A stretch of 64,000 nucleotides of DNA from Pelomonas margarita (lineage in GTDB: Bacteria > Pseudomonadota > Gammaproteobacteria > Burkholderiales > Burkholderiaceae_C): positions 248,001-312,000 of the forward strand of contig NZ_JBIGHW010000001.1 in NCBI RefSeq assembly GCF_043555875.1, given 5' to 3'. The position numbers and the translations under genes were made by a program. Under the pieces are notes generated by a model that did not search any database, was not told the origin of the DNA, and saw only the letters and a list, made by a program, of their open reading frames with translations. Shown in pieces: positions 1 to 8,435 of the stretch; position 1 is the first letter of the stretch; the number at the start of each line of letters is the position of its first letter.

Positions 1-971
1 AGGTAGAAGGCTGGTTGTTGGGCCAGCCAGCCCAGCAGCGCAAAGCCGGCCAGGCTCATCGCGAAGGCCAGCACGATGCGCTTGGTGATGTGCTTGTGCT
101 TGAAGTGGCCCAGCTCGTGCGCCAGCACGGCTTCGACCTCGCCGCCGTTGAGCTTGGCCAGCAGCGTGTCGAAGAACACCACGCGCTTGGCCGGGCCGAA
201 GCCGCTGAAGTAGGCATTGCCATGGGCTGAGCGCTTGCTGCCGTCCATGACGAACAGGCCCTTGGCCGCGAAGCCACAGCGCGCCATCAGGTGCTCCACG
301 CGCGCCTTCAGCGCCGGGTCGGCCAGCGGCTCGAACTTGTTGAACAGCGGCGCGATGAGGGTGGGGTAGAGCACCATCACGAGGAGCTGAAAGCCCATCC
401 ACAGCCCCGCCGCCCACAGCCACCAGCGCGGACCCGCCGCGTCCATCAGCCACAGGATGACTGCCAGGATGGGCAGCCCCAGCAGCAGGCCCACGACCAG
501 GCCCTTGGCCATGTCGGCGGCGTACAGCCGCAGCGTCATGCGGTTGAAGCCGAAGGCCTGCTCGATGCGGAAGGTGGACCACAGCTCCCACGGCAGATCC
601 AGCAGCCCGCCGATCAGCAGGAAGGCAGCCACCAGCCCTAGCTGGTAGCCCATGGCCTGCCAGTCGGCGGGCAGTGCCTGGCTTGCATCCAGCACCCAGC
701 CGTTGAGCGCGTGCAGGCCGCCCAGCAGCGTCCAGCCCAGCAGCAGTGCCGCGTTGAAGGCCAGTGACAGCAGGCCGAAACGGGCACGGGCGATGGTGTA
801 GTCGGCAGCCTTCTGGTGCGCCGACAGCGTGACGCTGCCGGCAAACGCCGCCGGCACCTGGCCTCGGTGCGCCGCCACATGGCGGATCTGACGCGACGAC
901 AGCCAGAGCTTGACGAGCGTGGAGGCTGCGAGCGCGAGCGCGAACGCGACGGACAACATCAGGGGAGACAT
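1..971 (-). CDS. M48-family CAAX prenyl protease (Ste24-like), 3' end outside window
   Basis: Membrane-embedded zinc metalloprotease. About 323 N-terminal residues are visible and the C-terminus runs off the left edge. The protein begins MSPLMLSVAFALALAAS, has several long hydrophobic segments, and carries the zinc-binding HELGH motif (within AHELGHFKH) near the visible end, plus the family-typical region around SGFGPAKRVVFFDTLL just before it. This spacing fits Ste24/HtpX-like M48 enzymes, which act on membrane or prenylated proteins; the bacterial substrate is not known. It is transcribed away from orn, with 48 bp between the two starts. Confidence 0.88.
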   Translation of the reverse strand, partial: MSPLMLSVAFALALAASTLVKLWLSSRQIRHVAAHRGQVPAAFAGSVTLSAHQKAADYTIARARFGLLSLAFNAALLLGWTLLGGLHALNGWVLDASQALPADWQAMGYQLGLVAAFLLIGGLLDLPWELWSTFRIEQAFGFNRMTLRLYAADMAKGLVVGLLLGLPILAVILWLMDAAGPRWWLWAAGLWMGFQLLVMVLYPTLIAPLFNKFEPLADPALKARVEHLMARCGFAAKGLFVMDGSKRSAHGNAYFSGFGPAKRVVFFDTLLAKLNGGEVEAVLAHELGHFKHKHITKRIVLAFAMSLAGFALLGWLAQQPAFY

Positions 972-1019
972 GGGCAAATTTTAGGCTGCGAGAATTCCGC
1001 GACTTTTGAAAGCCACGCC

Positions 1020-1580
1020 ATGTCCGACACCCTCACCCCCAGCGACAACAACCTGATCTGGATCGACCTCGAGATGACCGGCCTGTATCCGGACACGGAC
1101 CGCATCATCGAGATTGCCGTCGTCGTCACCGATGCCAACCTCGACAAGCGCGTGGAAGGCCCCGTCTTCGCCGTGCACCAGAGCGACGAGACGCTGGACA
1201 AGATGGACGCCTGGAATAAGGGCACGCACGGCAGGAGCGGCCTCATCGACCGTGTGAAGGCCTCCACCGTCACCGAGGCCGAAGCCGCCGCGCAGACCAT
1301 CGCCTTCCTGAAGCAGTACGTCGGCAAGGGCAAGAGCCCGATGTGCGGCAACAGCATCTGCCAGGATCGCCGCTTCCTGGCCAACTACATGCCGGAGCTG
1401 GAGAGCTTCTTCCACTACCGCAACCTGGACGTGTCCACGCTGAAGGAACTGGCCAAGCGCTGGAAGCCGTCGGCGCTGGAGGGTTTCAAGAAGGCGCAGG
1501 CGCACACAGCGCTGGCGGACATCCACGAGTCCATCGAGGAACTGGCGCACTACCGCACGACCTTCCTGAACCTGGCCTGA
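1020..1580 (+). CDS. orn: Oligoribonuclease
   Basis: 3'-to-5' exoribonuclease of the DEDDh family that degrades 2-5-nt RNAs (and pGpG) to mononucleotides in the cytoplasm. The 186-aa length is typical. Exo I motif IWIDLEMTGL (D and E metal ligands) is near residue 15, and the C-terminal KAQAHTALADIHESIEEL holds the catalytic His and last Asp. The ATG at 1020 is chosen because it gives the standard start MSDTLTPSDNNLIWIDLEM; an upstream in-frame extension shows no family similarity. Confidence 0.96.
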   Translation: MSDTLTPSDNNLIWIDLEMTGLYPDTDRIIEIAVVVTDANLDKRVEGPVFAVHQSDETLDKMDAWNKGTHGRSGLIDRVKASTVTEAEAAAQTIAFLKQYVGKGKSPMCGNSICQDRRFLANYMPELESFFHYRNLDVSTLKELAKRWKPSALEGFKKAQAHTALADIHESIEELAHYRTTFLNLA

Positions 1581-1596
1581 CCGGCCCGCCGGACGC

Positions 1597-3615
1597 TTGC
1601 TCCACGCCGCCTTCGACTTCCCCCGTCACCCGCTGGCCCGCGAGGATGGCGAGCGGCTGCGCGGCGGCTGGACAGGCCCGCCGGCGCGCTGGCTGCGGGC
1701 AGCGCGGTTGGAGGACGTCCATGCCGTTATCGCCGAGGCCGAGGCCGCCGCGCGGGCCGGCGCCTGGGTGCTGGGCGGCTTGCGCTTTGAGGCGGCCGCT
1801 GCATTCGACGCCAAGCTGGCGACCCATGCCGCCACGGCGCCGCTGGCCGAGTTCGCCGTCTATGACACCGCGCCCGAGCCCTGGCCTGAAAGCAACGGTG
1901 CCTGGACCGGTCTGCTGGGCTGGAGCGACAACGAGCCCGACGCGACGGAGCCCATCGAGCGCATCCGCGACTACATCCGAGACGGCGACTGCTACCAGGT
2001 CAACCTGACGACGCGGCTGCGGGCCGTGCGTGGCGAGCTGGACCCCGAACAACTCTTCCTCGCGTTGCATGCGAGCCAGCCCGGCGGCTTCAGCCTGTTC
2101 TTGCGCGAGGCCGGCGCGGCCAGCGTGTCGCCCGAGCTGTTCTTCGACTGGCGCCCTGTGCCCGGCGCCAGGAGCCTGGGGGACGCCGTGAGCGACCCGC
2201 GTTGGGCCGGCCAGGGGGCGTCGGCTAGGCGTCGAGGAGGCCGCAGGCTCGAGCCCGCAACGACGAGCAACAACGCCGACGCCCCCTGGCCGGCCCAACC
2301 CGACGGGCCGTGGCGCCATGCGACACCGGGCGGCGTTGCGGGCTCCTTGTGTGGCACCCGCCACACGGCTTCACCCGCGCCTTGCCCGGTACCGCATGGC
2401 ACCCCGGCGCGGGCCGCTCACGGCGTCCCCCAGGCTCCCAGCTGGCTGCTGGCGGCCCAGCCGATGAAGGGCACGGCACCGCGCGGGCGCGACCGCGTCG
2501 ACGACGAGGCCGCGCAGGCGCACCTGCGCACCAGCGAGAAGGAGCGAGCCGAGAACCTGATGATCGTGGACTTGCTGCGCAACGACCTCAGCCGCGTCGC
2601 GCAGCTGGGCACGGTGCGCGTGCCGCGGCTGTTCGAGCTGCATGCGCTGCCCACGGTCTGGCAGATGACGTCCACGGTGACGGCTGTCAGCCGTGCCGGG
2701 CTGACGCTGGCGGACGCGTTCGCGGCGCTCTTCCCTTGCGGCTCCGTGACCGGCGCGCCCAAGTTGCGGGCGATGCAGGTCATCCGCGAGCTGGAGCCCA
2801 CCACGCGCGGCTGGTATTGCGGCGCGCTGGGGCTGATCCAGCCCGGTGGCGTGGCGACCTTCAACGTACCCATCCGCACGGTCGAGTTCCACGGCGATGC
2901 GCTGACCTGTGGTCTGGGCAGCGCCATCACGCTGGACAGCGAGCCGGCCGCCGAGATCGCCGAGTGGCGCGCCAAGTCGCGCTTCCTGGCGCGTGCCGAG
3001 GCGCCGGTGGAGGCGCTGGAGACGCTGCGGGTGGAAGGCGGCGTGGCGCTGCGCGGCGACGCCCACCTGGCCCGCATGCAACGCACGGCGCGGCACTTTG
3101 GCCTGCGCTTCTCGCTGGCCGAGGCGCGCGCCTACCTGAAGGCGGTGGCCGATGCGCAGCCCGAGGGCAGCTGGCGGCTGCGCCTGACCTGCAGCGCCGA
3201 CGGGCGCCTGCAGCACATGCTGTTCCCCTTCGCGCCGACGCCCGTGCCGGTGCGCCTGGCGCTGGCCGACCGCGCCATGCCCACTCGCGGACCGCGTGCC
3301 GAATATTTGGCCCACAAGACGACACGCCGCGAGCTGTACGCGCTGGACAGGCCGGCCGACGCCTTCGACCTCATCTTGTGGAATGAGGCCGGCGAGCTGA
3401 CCGAGTGCAGCTTCGGCAACCTCGCCCTGCAGCGGGACGGCCAGTGGCTGACGCCGCCGTTGGTCGCAGGCCTGCTACCCGGCGTGCTGCGCGCCGAGCT
3501 GCTGGCGCAGGGCCGCATCCTGGAGGCGCGCCTGACGCGCGACGACCTCGCGCGCGCCACGGACCTGGCCTTTTTCAACAGCCTGCGCGGCTGGTTGCCG
3601 GCGCGGCTTGCGTGA
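1597..3615 (+). CDS. pabB: Fused aminodeoxychorismate synthase component I / aminodeoxychorismate lyase (PabB-PabC)
   Basis: Folate pathway enzyme making p-aminobenzoate. Residues about 100-460 are the chorismate-binding (PabB) part: YQVNLTTRLRA, KGTAPRG, ERAENLMIVDLLRNDLSR, CGSVTGAPKLRAMQ and GLGSAITLDSE are recognisable. Residues about 470-672 are a PLP-fold aminodeoxychorismate lyase (PabC) with the Schiff-base Lys in AHKTTRRELY and the NEAGELTECSFGNLAL motif. The start is TTG at 1597, 16 bp after the orn stop; no in-frame ATG gives a complete N-terminus and no clear ribosome site is seen. Oddity: residues about 192-281 are an Arg/Ala/Pro-rich segment translated from a palindromic element inserted between SPELFFDWRPVPG and WLLAAQPMKGT. 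The reading frame survives, so the protein may still work, but this was not testable here. Confidence 0.9.
   Translation: MLHAAFDFPRHPLAREDGERLRGGWTGPPARWLRAARLEDVHAVIAEAEAAARAGAWVLGGLRFEAAAAFDAKLATHAATAPLAEFAVYDTAPEPWPESNGAWTGLLGWSDNEPDATEPIERIRDYIRDGDCYQVNLTTRLRAVRGELDPEQLFLALHASQPGGFSLFLREAGAASVSPELFFDWRPVPGARSLGDAVSDPRWAGQGASARRRGGRRLEPATTSNNADAPWPAQPDGPWRHATPGGVAGSLCGTRHTASPAPCPVPHGTPARAAHGVPQAPSWLLAAQPMKGTAPRGRDRVDDEAAQAHLRTSEKERAENLMIVDLLRNDLSRVAQLGTVRVPRLFELHALPTVWQMTSTVTAVSRAGLTLADAFAALFPCGSVTGAPKLRAMQVIRELEPTTRGWYCGALGLIQPGGVATFNVPIRTVEFHGDALTCGLGSAITLDSEPAAEIAEWRAKSRFLARAEAPVEALETLRVEGGVALRGDAHLARMQRTARHFGLRFSLAEARAYLKAVADAQPEGSWRLRLTCSADGRLQHMLFPFAPTPVPVRLALADRAMPTRGPRAEYLAHKTTRRELYALDRPADAFDLILWNEAGELTECSFGNLALQRDGQWLTPPLVAGLLPGVLRAELLAQGRILEARLTRDDLARATDLAFFNSLRGWLPARLA
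2169..2440. repeat. Palindromic repeat element inserted in frame inside pabB
   Basis: Outer inverted arms: 2171-2194 and 2415-2438 are perfect 24-bp reverse complements; the match extends further inward to about 31 bp with one mismatch. Inside the left half, 2202-2225 and 2275-2298 form a second perfect 24-bp inverted repeat. In the right half, roughly 2315-2331 pairs with 2384-2400 with two mismatches, and a small hairpin (TGTGGC-acc-cGCCACA) lies between them. The whole can fold as a cloverleaf. It interrupts a conserved part of PabB and adds about 90 codons without a stop. It looks like a non-autonomous repeat (REP/MITE-like); the family is not identified. Confidence 0.85.
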
Positions 3616-3637
3616 AAACCCTAGTCGCGGCTAGAAT
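3608..3637 (+). promoter_or_regulatory. Probable sigma-70 promoter for the rhlE-like gene
   Basis: TTGCGT at 3608-3613 and TAGAAT at 3632-3637 are separated by 18 bp. The -10 element matches 5 of 6 consensus bases. It overlaps the end of pabB and lies about 290 bp upstream of the helicase start. Confidence 0.5.
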
Positions 3638-3925
3638 CTTTGCTTCGCCTGGGGCCAACCCAGGTGTTCCACGTCTCCTCTGACCTCGTTCGATCAAACG
3701 CACTCACGCGGGCATCGGACTCCGAACACGGATCGGTCGGCGGCGATGAAGCCGTCGCTTTGACTGACTGTTCCCACGCGCCGCACCCGGGCTGAAGTAG
3801 TTGCCCGAGCCGCACGACGCGAGCTATCTGATCTCCCAGCGACTTTTGTGATTCCGAAGGGCTTGTCGATGCCCCTCGGCGCTGCGCGTTTGCCTGCGCG
3901 GCGAGATTTGATTGAAAGAACGAAG
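3638..3925 (+). promoter_or_regulatory. Long 5' leader of the rhlE-like helicase gene
   Basis: About 290 bp between the pabB stop region and the helicase ATG has no convincing gene. It contains a hairpin with arms 3854-3862 and 3871-3879 (one A-C mismatch, 8-nt loop). Long structured leaders are known on cold-inducible DEAD-box helicase genes in proteobacteria; assigning that role here is inference. Confidence 0.4.
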
Positions 3926-5623
3926 ATGAGTTTCGAGACCCTGGGCCTGAGCCCCGCCGTGCTGCAAGCCGTCAAGGATTCCGGCTACGAGAACGCCACC
4001 GACGTGCAGGCGCAAGCCATCCCCGCCGCCATCGCGAACAAGGACCTGATGGTCTCGTCGCGCACCGGCTCGGGCAAGACCGCCGCCTTCATCCTGCCGG
4101 CGCTGGAAAAGATCCTCGCCGCCCGCGGCGACAACACCAAGCGCCGTGAAAAGGGCGTCATCTACGGCCCCAAGGTGCTGGTGCTGGCCCCGACCCGCGA
4201 ACTGGCCATGCAGGTCAGCAAGGCCGCCCAGACCTACGGCCGTCACATCCCCGGCCTGAAGGTCGCGACGGTGCTGGGCGGCATGCCCTACCCGCTGCAG
4301 ATCCGCCAGCTGACCGGCCCGCTGGACATCCTGATCGCCACCCCCGGCCGCCTGCTGGACCACCTGGCCAGCGGCAAGTGCGTGCTGAGCAACGTCGAGA
4401 TGCTGGTGCTGGACGAGGCCGACCGCATGTTGGACATGGGCTTCATCGACGACATCAACGTCGTGACCAGCCACACGCCGGAAACCAAGCAGACCGTGAT
4501 GTTCAGCGCCACCTTCGCCGGCCACGTCGGCCGCCTGGCGCAGCAGCTGCTGAAGGACCCGCAGCGCATCGAGGTGGCCAGCCACACCGACACGCACGAG
4601 AACATCGAGCAGCGCCTGCACTGGGCCGACAACCCCCATCACAAGGACCAGCTGCTGGAGTCCATCCTGGCTGCGCCTGAGCTGGACCAGGCCGTCGTCT
4701 TCACCAGCACGCAGCGCGATGCTGACTGGCTGGCCGAGCGCCTGGCCGAGATCGGCCACGCGGTCGCCCCGTTGCACGGCGCCATGCCCCAGGGCAAGCG
4801 CAACCGCGTGCTGATGGGCCTGCGCCGCGGTGACCTGAAGGTGCTGGTGGCCACCGACGTGGCCGCCCGCGGCATCGACGTGCCGACGATCAGCCACGTC
4901 ATCAACTACGGCCTGCCGATGAAGGCCGAGGACTACGTGCACCGCATCGGCCGCACGGGCCGTGCCGGCCGTTCGGGCCTGGCGATCACGCTGGGTCTGC
5001 GCGAGGACGTGTCCATGATCCGCCGCATCCAGCAGTTCACGACGCAGTCCATCCCTGTCGCGCAGATCGCGGGCCTGGAACCCAAGTCGCAAGAGCCGCG
5101 CATCTTCCCGCCGCGCCCGGCGGGCCAGGGTTTCGACCGTGGCGGTGACCGCTTCGGCGGCCGCCCGGGTTTCGGCAACAAGAGCTTCCGCCGCGATGAT
5201 GGTGGCCGCCCGCACCACGGCGGCGGCAAGCCCTTCGGTCATGGTGGCGACCGCAGCTTCGCGCCGCGCGGCGATGACCGTGGTGGTTTCCAGGGCCGTG
5301 ACGAGCGGGGCTTCCAGCCGCGTGAGGACCGTGGTTTCGCCCCGCGCGGCGAAGGCCAGGGCTTTCAGCCGCGTGGCGACAACCGTGGCTTCCAGCCGCG
5401 TGAAGACCGGGGCTTCCAGAACCGTGATGGCTTCCAGCCGCGCGGCGAGTTCCAGCCCCGTGACGACCGTGGCTTCCAGCCGCGTGGCGATCGCCCCTTC
5501 AACGCTGGTGGCAAGCCCGCGTTCGGCGGCAAGCCCAGCTTCGGTGGCGGCGGTGACCGCCCGTCCTTCGGCGGCGAGCGCCGCGGCCCGGCCGGCCCGC
5601 GCAAGGGTGGCTTCGGCCGCTGA
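3926..5623 (+). CDS. rhlE: DEAD-box ATP-dependent RNA helicase, RhlE-like
   Basis: Cytoplasmic RNA helicase for RNA remodelling in ribosome assembly or mRNA decay. The 565-aa protein starts MSFETLGLSPAVLQAVKDSG. It has the Q motif, motif I SSRTGSGKTAA, Ia APTRELAMQV, II VLDEADRMLDMGF, III FSATF, and IV-VI ending in ATDVAARGID and HRIGRTGRAGR. From about residue 395 the tail is disordered, rich in Gly, Arg, Phe and Asp, with repeated GFQPR(G/E/D)D units, typical of RNA-binding tails. The ATG at 3926 gives the family-standard N-terminus; an upstream in-frame ATG-like start at 3848 would add 26 unsupported residues. Probably transcribed alone from the long leader upstream. Confidence 0.93.
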   Translation: MSFETLGLSPAVLQAVKDSGYENATDVQAQAIPAAIANKDLMVSSRTGSGKTAAFILPALEKILAARGDNTKRREKGVIYGPKVLVLAPTRELAMQVSKAAQTYGRHIPGLKVATVLGGMPYPLQIRQLTGPLDILIATPGRLLDHLASGKCVLSNVEMLVLDEADRMLDMGFIDDINVVTSHTPETKQTVMFSATFAGHVGRLAQQLLKDPQRIEVASHTDTHENIEQRLHWADNPHHKDQLLESILAAPELDQAVVFTSTQRDADWLAERLAEIGHAVAPLHGAMPQGKRNRVLMGLRRGDLKVLVATDVAARGIDVPTISHVINYGLPMKAEDYVHRIGRTGRAGRSGLAITLGLREDVSMIRRIQQFTTQSIPVAQIAGLEPKSQEPRIFPPRPAGQGFDRGGDRFGGRPGFGNKSFRRDDGGRPHHGGGKPFGHGGDRSFAPRGDDRGGFQGRDERGFQPREDRGFAPRGEGQGFQPRGDNRGFQPREDRGFQNRDGFQPRGEFQPRDDRGFQPRGDRPFNAGGKPAFGGKPSFGGGGDRPSFGGERRGPAGPRKGGFGR

Positions 5624-5629
5624 TTCACG

Positions 5630-6148
5630 ATGAGTCGCGTGCAGTTGCACGCGATGACTCCCGTCGATCTCGACGCCGTACTGGCGCTGCAACAGCGCTG
5701 CTACGGCGTCGACTTTTTGGAGCATCGTGATGCTTTCGCCGCCAAGCTGGCCGTGACCGAGGGGCTGGACTGCTGCTGGATGGCCCGTCGTGAGGACGGC
5801 GAGCCGCTGGCCTATGCGGTCAGCTTGCCGGTCTGCGAGGCCACGCTGCCGGCGCTGGACGCGCCGCGCTGCGAGCGGCCGGCGCACCCGACGCTGCTGT
5901 ACGTGCATGACATGGCCGTGGCGCCTGAGGCGCGCTCGCTGGGGCTGGCCTCAGGCCTGCTGGCGCAGTTGAAGGAGCGGGCGCTGGCGCTGCACCTGCC
6001 GCAGATGAGCCTGGTGGCCGTACAGGGCTCGGTGCCGTACTGGCAGCGCCAGGGCTTTGCCGAGCCGGCCGCGCTGGCGCCGGCGTTGCGGGCCAAGCTG
6101 GCCAGCTTTGGCGCCGACGCGCGCTTTCTGCTTCAGTCCTTGAGGTAG
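5630..6148 (+). CDS. GNAT-family N-acetyltransferase
   Basis: A 172-aa acetyl-CoA-dependent acyltransferase of unknown substrate. The motif A region reads LLYVHDMAVAPEARSLGLASGLLAQL (V/I-x-x-x-x-R-x-x-G-x-A/G pattern, here RSLGLA) at about residues 86-111, followed by ALALHLPQMSLVAVQGSVPYWQRQGF, which matches the C-terminal YW-x-x-x-GF element. It starts 6 bp after the helicase stop and could be co-transcribed. Its 3' end overlaps the convergent GH5 gene by 16 bp. Confidence 0.82.
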   Translation: MSRVQLHAMTPVDLDAVLALQQRCYGVDFLEHRDAFAAKLAVTEGLDCCWMARREDGEPLAYAVSLPVCEATLPALDAPRCERPAHPTLLYVHDMAVAPEARSLGLASGLLAQLKERALALHLPQMSLVAVQGSVPYWQRQGFAEPAALAPALRAKLASFGADARFLLQSLR

Positions 6149-7134
6149 GGCTTGAGCCAGCGCATCTGCGGCTTGTCCTTGCCGCCTTCGGGCTCCAGCG
6201 ACAGAAAGTAGTCGCCCCAGGTCGGGCCACCGGCCCACCACAGCCAGCCGGTCCAGACGTCCGCGTTGGCCTGCAGATGATTCAGCGCACCCGTCACGGC
6301 CTGCTCGCAGACGGCGTTGGCGCCACCGCCCAGTTCGCCCAGCAGCGCGCGGCGCTTATTGGCCTTCAGCCATTGCGTGAAGCGCTGCAGACGCTCGACG
6401 CCGATGGTGGGGCTGACGCATTCGGTGTGTGTGCCCGAGCCGTCCTTGTCGAGGTATTGATGCACCTCGAACACCATGTTGTCGAGCGGGTCCTTCACGC
6501 GGCCCATGACGTCGGCGTTGGGCGTGCCGTACCACTTGCTTTCAAACCAGCTCCAGGCGCCCGTGTAGCCGTTGCCCGGTAGCGTGATGAGGTTCTTCGC
6601 GCCGGTTTGGCGGATGGCGTCGATGGCGGCTTGTGCGGCCTGGCCCCAAGTCTCGGTTGGCATGTTGCGCGGCTCGTTGACGAGGCCGAACTGCACGCGG
6701 GCGTTGTCCTTGAACTGCAGCGCCAGCCGGCGCCAGAAGTCGGCGAAGGCCGCGTGGGGCACCTCGGGGCTGCCGACGTGGATGTCCTTGTAGGCCGCGT
6801 AGTTGTGCGGGTCCAGCAGCACGTGCAGGCCGCGTGCCGTCGTGCCGTCCACAAAGGCGCGCAGCCGGGCCAGCTCGGTCGCGTCCAGCTCGCCCGTCAG
6901 CACGGGCTGCAGCCGCTCCCAGCGGAACGCGATGCGCATGAGGTTCATGCCCTGGGCCTGGTAGTAGGCCGTGCTGGCGACGCTGGGGTAGACGTAGTCC
7001 TTACCGTAGGTGCCGGGGAAGGGCAGCTTCTCGCCCCATTCGGCGCTGGACAGGCTGATGCCGCGCCATTCGAGCGGGGCCGCGTGGGTGGCTGCTGCGG
7101 CGGCAAGCAGCGTGGTGGCGAGCAGGCGTTTCAT
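6133..7134 (-). CDS. Exported GH5 glycoside hydrolase, endo-beta-1,4-glucanase/mannanase type
   Basis: 333 aa. An N-terminal signal peptide (MKRLLATTLLAAAAATHAA) points to export. The TIM-barrel catalytic residues are visible: acid/base Glu154 in GLVNEPRN and nucleophile Glu267 in LLGELGGG. The stretch VFEVHQYLDKDGSGTHTEC closely resembles subfamily 5 cellulases of the Trichoderma Cel5A type. That subfamily acts on beta-1,4-glucan and often on glucomannan; the surrounding mannan genes favour a (gluco)mannan substrate, which is inference. Its ATG overlaps the stop of the AGE gene (ATGA), so it is the last gene of the six-gene operon that starts at 13623. Confidence 0.9.
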   Translation of the reverse strand: MKRLLATTLLAAAAATHAAPLEWRGISLSSAEWGEKLPFPGTYGKDYVYPSVASTAYYQAQGMNLMRIAFRWERLQPVLTGELDATELARLRAFVDGTTARGLHVLLDPHNYAAYKDIHVGSPEVPHAAFADFWRRLALQFKDNARVQFGLVNEPRNMPTETWGQAAQAAIDAIRQTGAKNLITLPGNGYTGAWSWFESKWYGTPNADVMGRVKDPLDNMVFEVHQYLDKDGSGTHTECVSPTIGVERLQRFTQWLKANKRRALLGELGGGANAVCEQAVTGALNHLQANADVWTGWLWWAGGPTWGDYFLSLEPEGGKDKPQMRWLKPYLKD

Positions 7135-8435
7135 GCGGTGGCCTTGGGCGGAGGTTGAATGCCAAGGGCGGCCAGCACGTCCTGGCAGGCGCCCATCGTG
7201 TGGTAGTCGGTCTTGCCGGCGGGGCTTTTCTCGTCGGTGAGCTTGGCGTTGTCGGGGCCGAGGATGCGGTACCAAGCGCCGTGCTCATGGTCGACGAAGT
7301 GCTGCCAGGCATAGGCCCAGAGGCGGTCGTACCACTGCCAGTAGCTAGCGTCGCCCGTGCGCACGGCCAGCCAGGCGGCGGCCGCCAGGCTCTCGGCCTG
7401 CACCCAGAAGTACTTGTCGCCGTCGCAGACCTTCATGTCGGTCGCCGGGCCGCTCCCAAGACCGGCATGGCCCCCTGGGGGGGGCGACTGCGTACCCGCA
7501 GGCGGGGGGCTCCATGACTCGTCCGGCGCGAAGCCGTAGACGAGGCCGCCGTGCTTGGCGTCCCAGCCGCGCTGCATGGCCGCGTCGAAGAAGTGGCGGG
7601 CCGTGGGCACCAGCCACTCTGGCGCGGCTTCGCTCAGGCGGCGCTCTAGCATCAGCAAGAGCTTGGCCCACTCGGTGAGGTGGCCGGTCTGGAAGCCCCA
7701 GGGGCGGAAGATGTTGGTCTTGTCGTCGCGGTTGTAGTCCCAGTCGGGCGTCCAGTCGGTGCGGTAGTGCTCCCAGACCAGGCCGCCGGCGAGCGACGCC
7801 TGGCGCTGTGCGATGGACGTGGCCAGCGTCAGTGCACGATCCAGGTAGCGTGCCTCGCCGGTGGCGGCGTGCGCGGCCAGCATGGCCTCGCAGGCATGCA
7901 TGTTGGCGTTCTGGCCGCGGTAGGGGCCGATCTGCCAATCGGGCGTGGCCTCGTCGGCGTAGAGGCTGTGGGCGGGCTCCCAGAAGCGGCGCTCCATCAG
8001 CTCGAAGGCCGCGGCGATGCCTTCGCGCGCGCCAGGCACGCCGGCCTCGGCCGCATGGGCGTTGGCCAGCAGCACGAAGGCCAGGCCGTAGCAGTGGTTG
8101 GTGCCGTCGGTGACGGTGGCGCGGCCTTCGTGCCAGTCCAGCACCCAGGCGTATCCCCCTTGTGGTTGCGCGTGCGCCGCGTTGACGAAGGCCAGCGCAT
8201 GCGCCACGTCGCTCGTGGGGCCGCCGAACCAGCGCCAGGCCAGCGCATGGTTGAAGACAAAGCGCGTGCTGCTGACGAGGTGGCGGGTGCGGCGGTCATA
8301 GACCGTGCCGTCGTCCTTGAAAAATTGAAAGCAGCCGCCGCTCGGGTCCATCACGCGCGGTGCGTAGAAGGCCAGCGTGTGGCGCATGTGGGCCCACAGC
8401 GCGTCGGGGCGGCGCAGGTCGGGAACAGCCGTCAT
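7131..8435 (-). CDS. AGE-family sugar isomerase/2-epimerase, probably D-mannose isomerase
   Basis: 434 aa, (alpha/alpha)6-barrel N-acylglucosamine 2-epimerase family, no signal peptide, so cytoplasmic. Family regions include VSSTRFVFNHALAWRWFG, GQNANMHACEAMLAAHAATG, DWDYNRDDKTNIFRPWGFQT and GHLTEWAKLLLML, the last two like mannose isomerase/YihS enzymes rather than renin-binding proteins. In this locus it would turn mannose into fructose for the fructokinase at 28.1-29.0 kb. A mannobiose 2-epimerase role cannot be excluded. Start ATG 8435 overlaps the SGNH gene stop (ATGA). An in-frame repeat-derived insertion of about 27 residues (SPPPAGTQSPPPGGHAGLG) splits the C-terminal part between YGFAPDES and KVCDGDKYFWVQAES. 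Confidence 0.85.
   Translation of the reverse strand: MTAVPDLRRPDALWAHMRHTLAFYAPRVMDPSGGCFQFFKDDGTVYDRRTRHLVSSTRFVFNHALAWRWFGGPTSDVAHALAFVNAAHAQPQGGYAWVLDWHEGRATVTDGTNHCYGLAFVLLANAHAAEAGVPGAREGIAAAFELMERRFWEPAHSLYADEATPDWQIGPYRGQNANMHACEAMLAAHAATGEARYLDRALTLATSIAQRQASLAGGLVWEHYRTDWTPDWDYNRDDKTNIFRPWGFQTGHLTEWAKLLLMLERRLSEAAPEWLVPTARHFFDAAMQRGWDAKHGGLVYGFAPDESWSPPPAGTQSPPPGGHAGLGSGPATDMKVCDGDKYFWVQAESLAAAAWLAVRTGDASYWQWYDRLWAYAWQHFVDHEHGAWYRILGPDNAKLTDEKSPAGKTDYHTMGACQDVLAALGIQPPPKATA
7437..7518. repeat. G/C-rich hairpin repeat inserted in the AGE gene
   Basis: About 80 bp with short palindromes: a C-run/G-run hairpin near 7469-7486 and TGC-gtaccc-GCA near 7490-7501. It encodes a Pro/Gly-rich run absent from the family-conserved flanks and keeps the frame. 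It differs in sequence from the pabB element but fits the same theme of in-frame repeat insertion. Confidence 0.6.

Noticed and set aside
3824..5908. Very long open frame on the minus strand opposite the rhlE-like gene
   Set aside because: It mirrors a real coding gene in high-G+C DNA, gives Ala/Gln/His-rich low-complexity protein, and has no family motifs. The same holds for long opposite-strand frames at 13636-16278, 16776-19679, 40374-43382 and 48246-49730.
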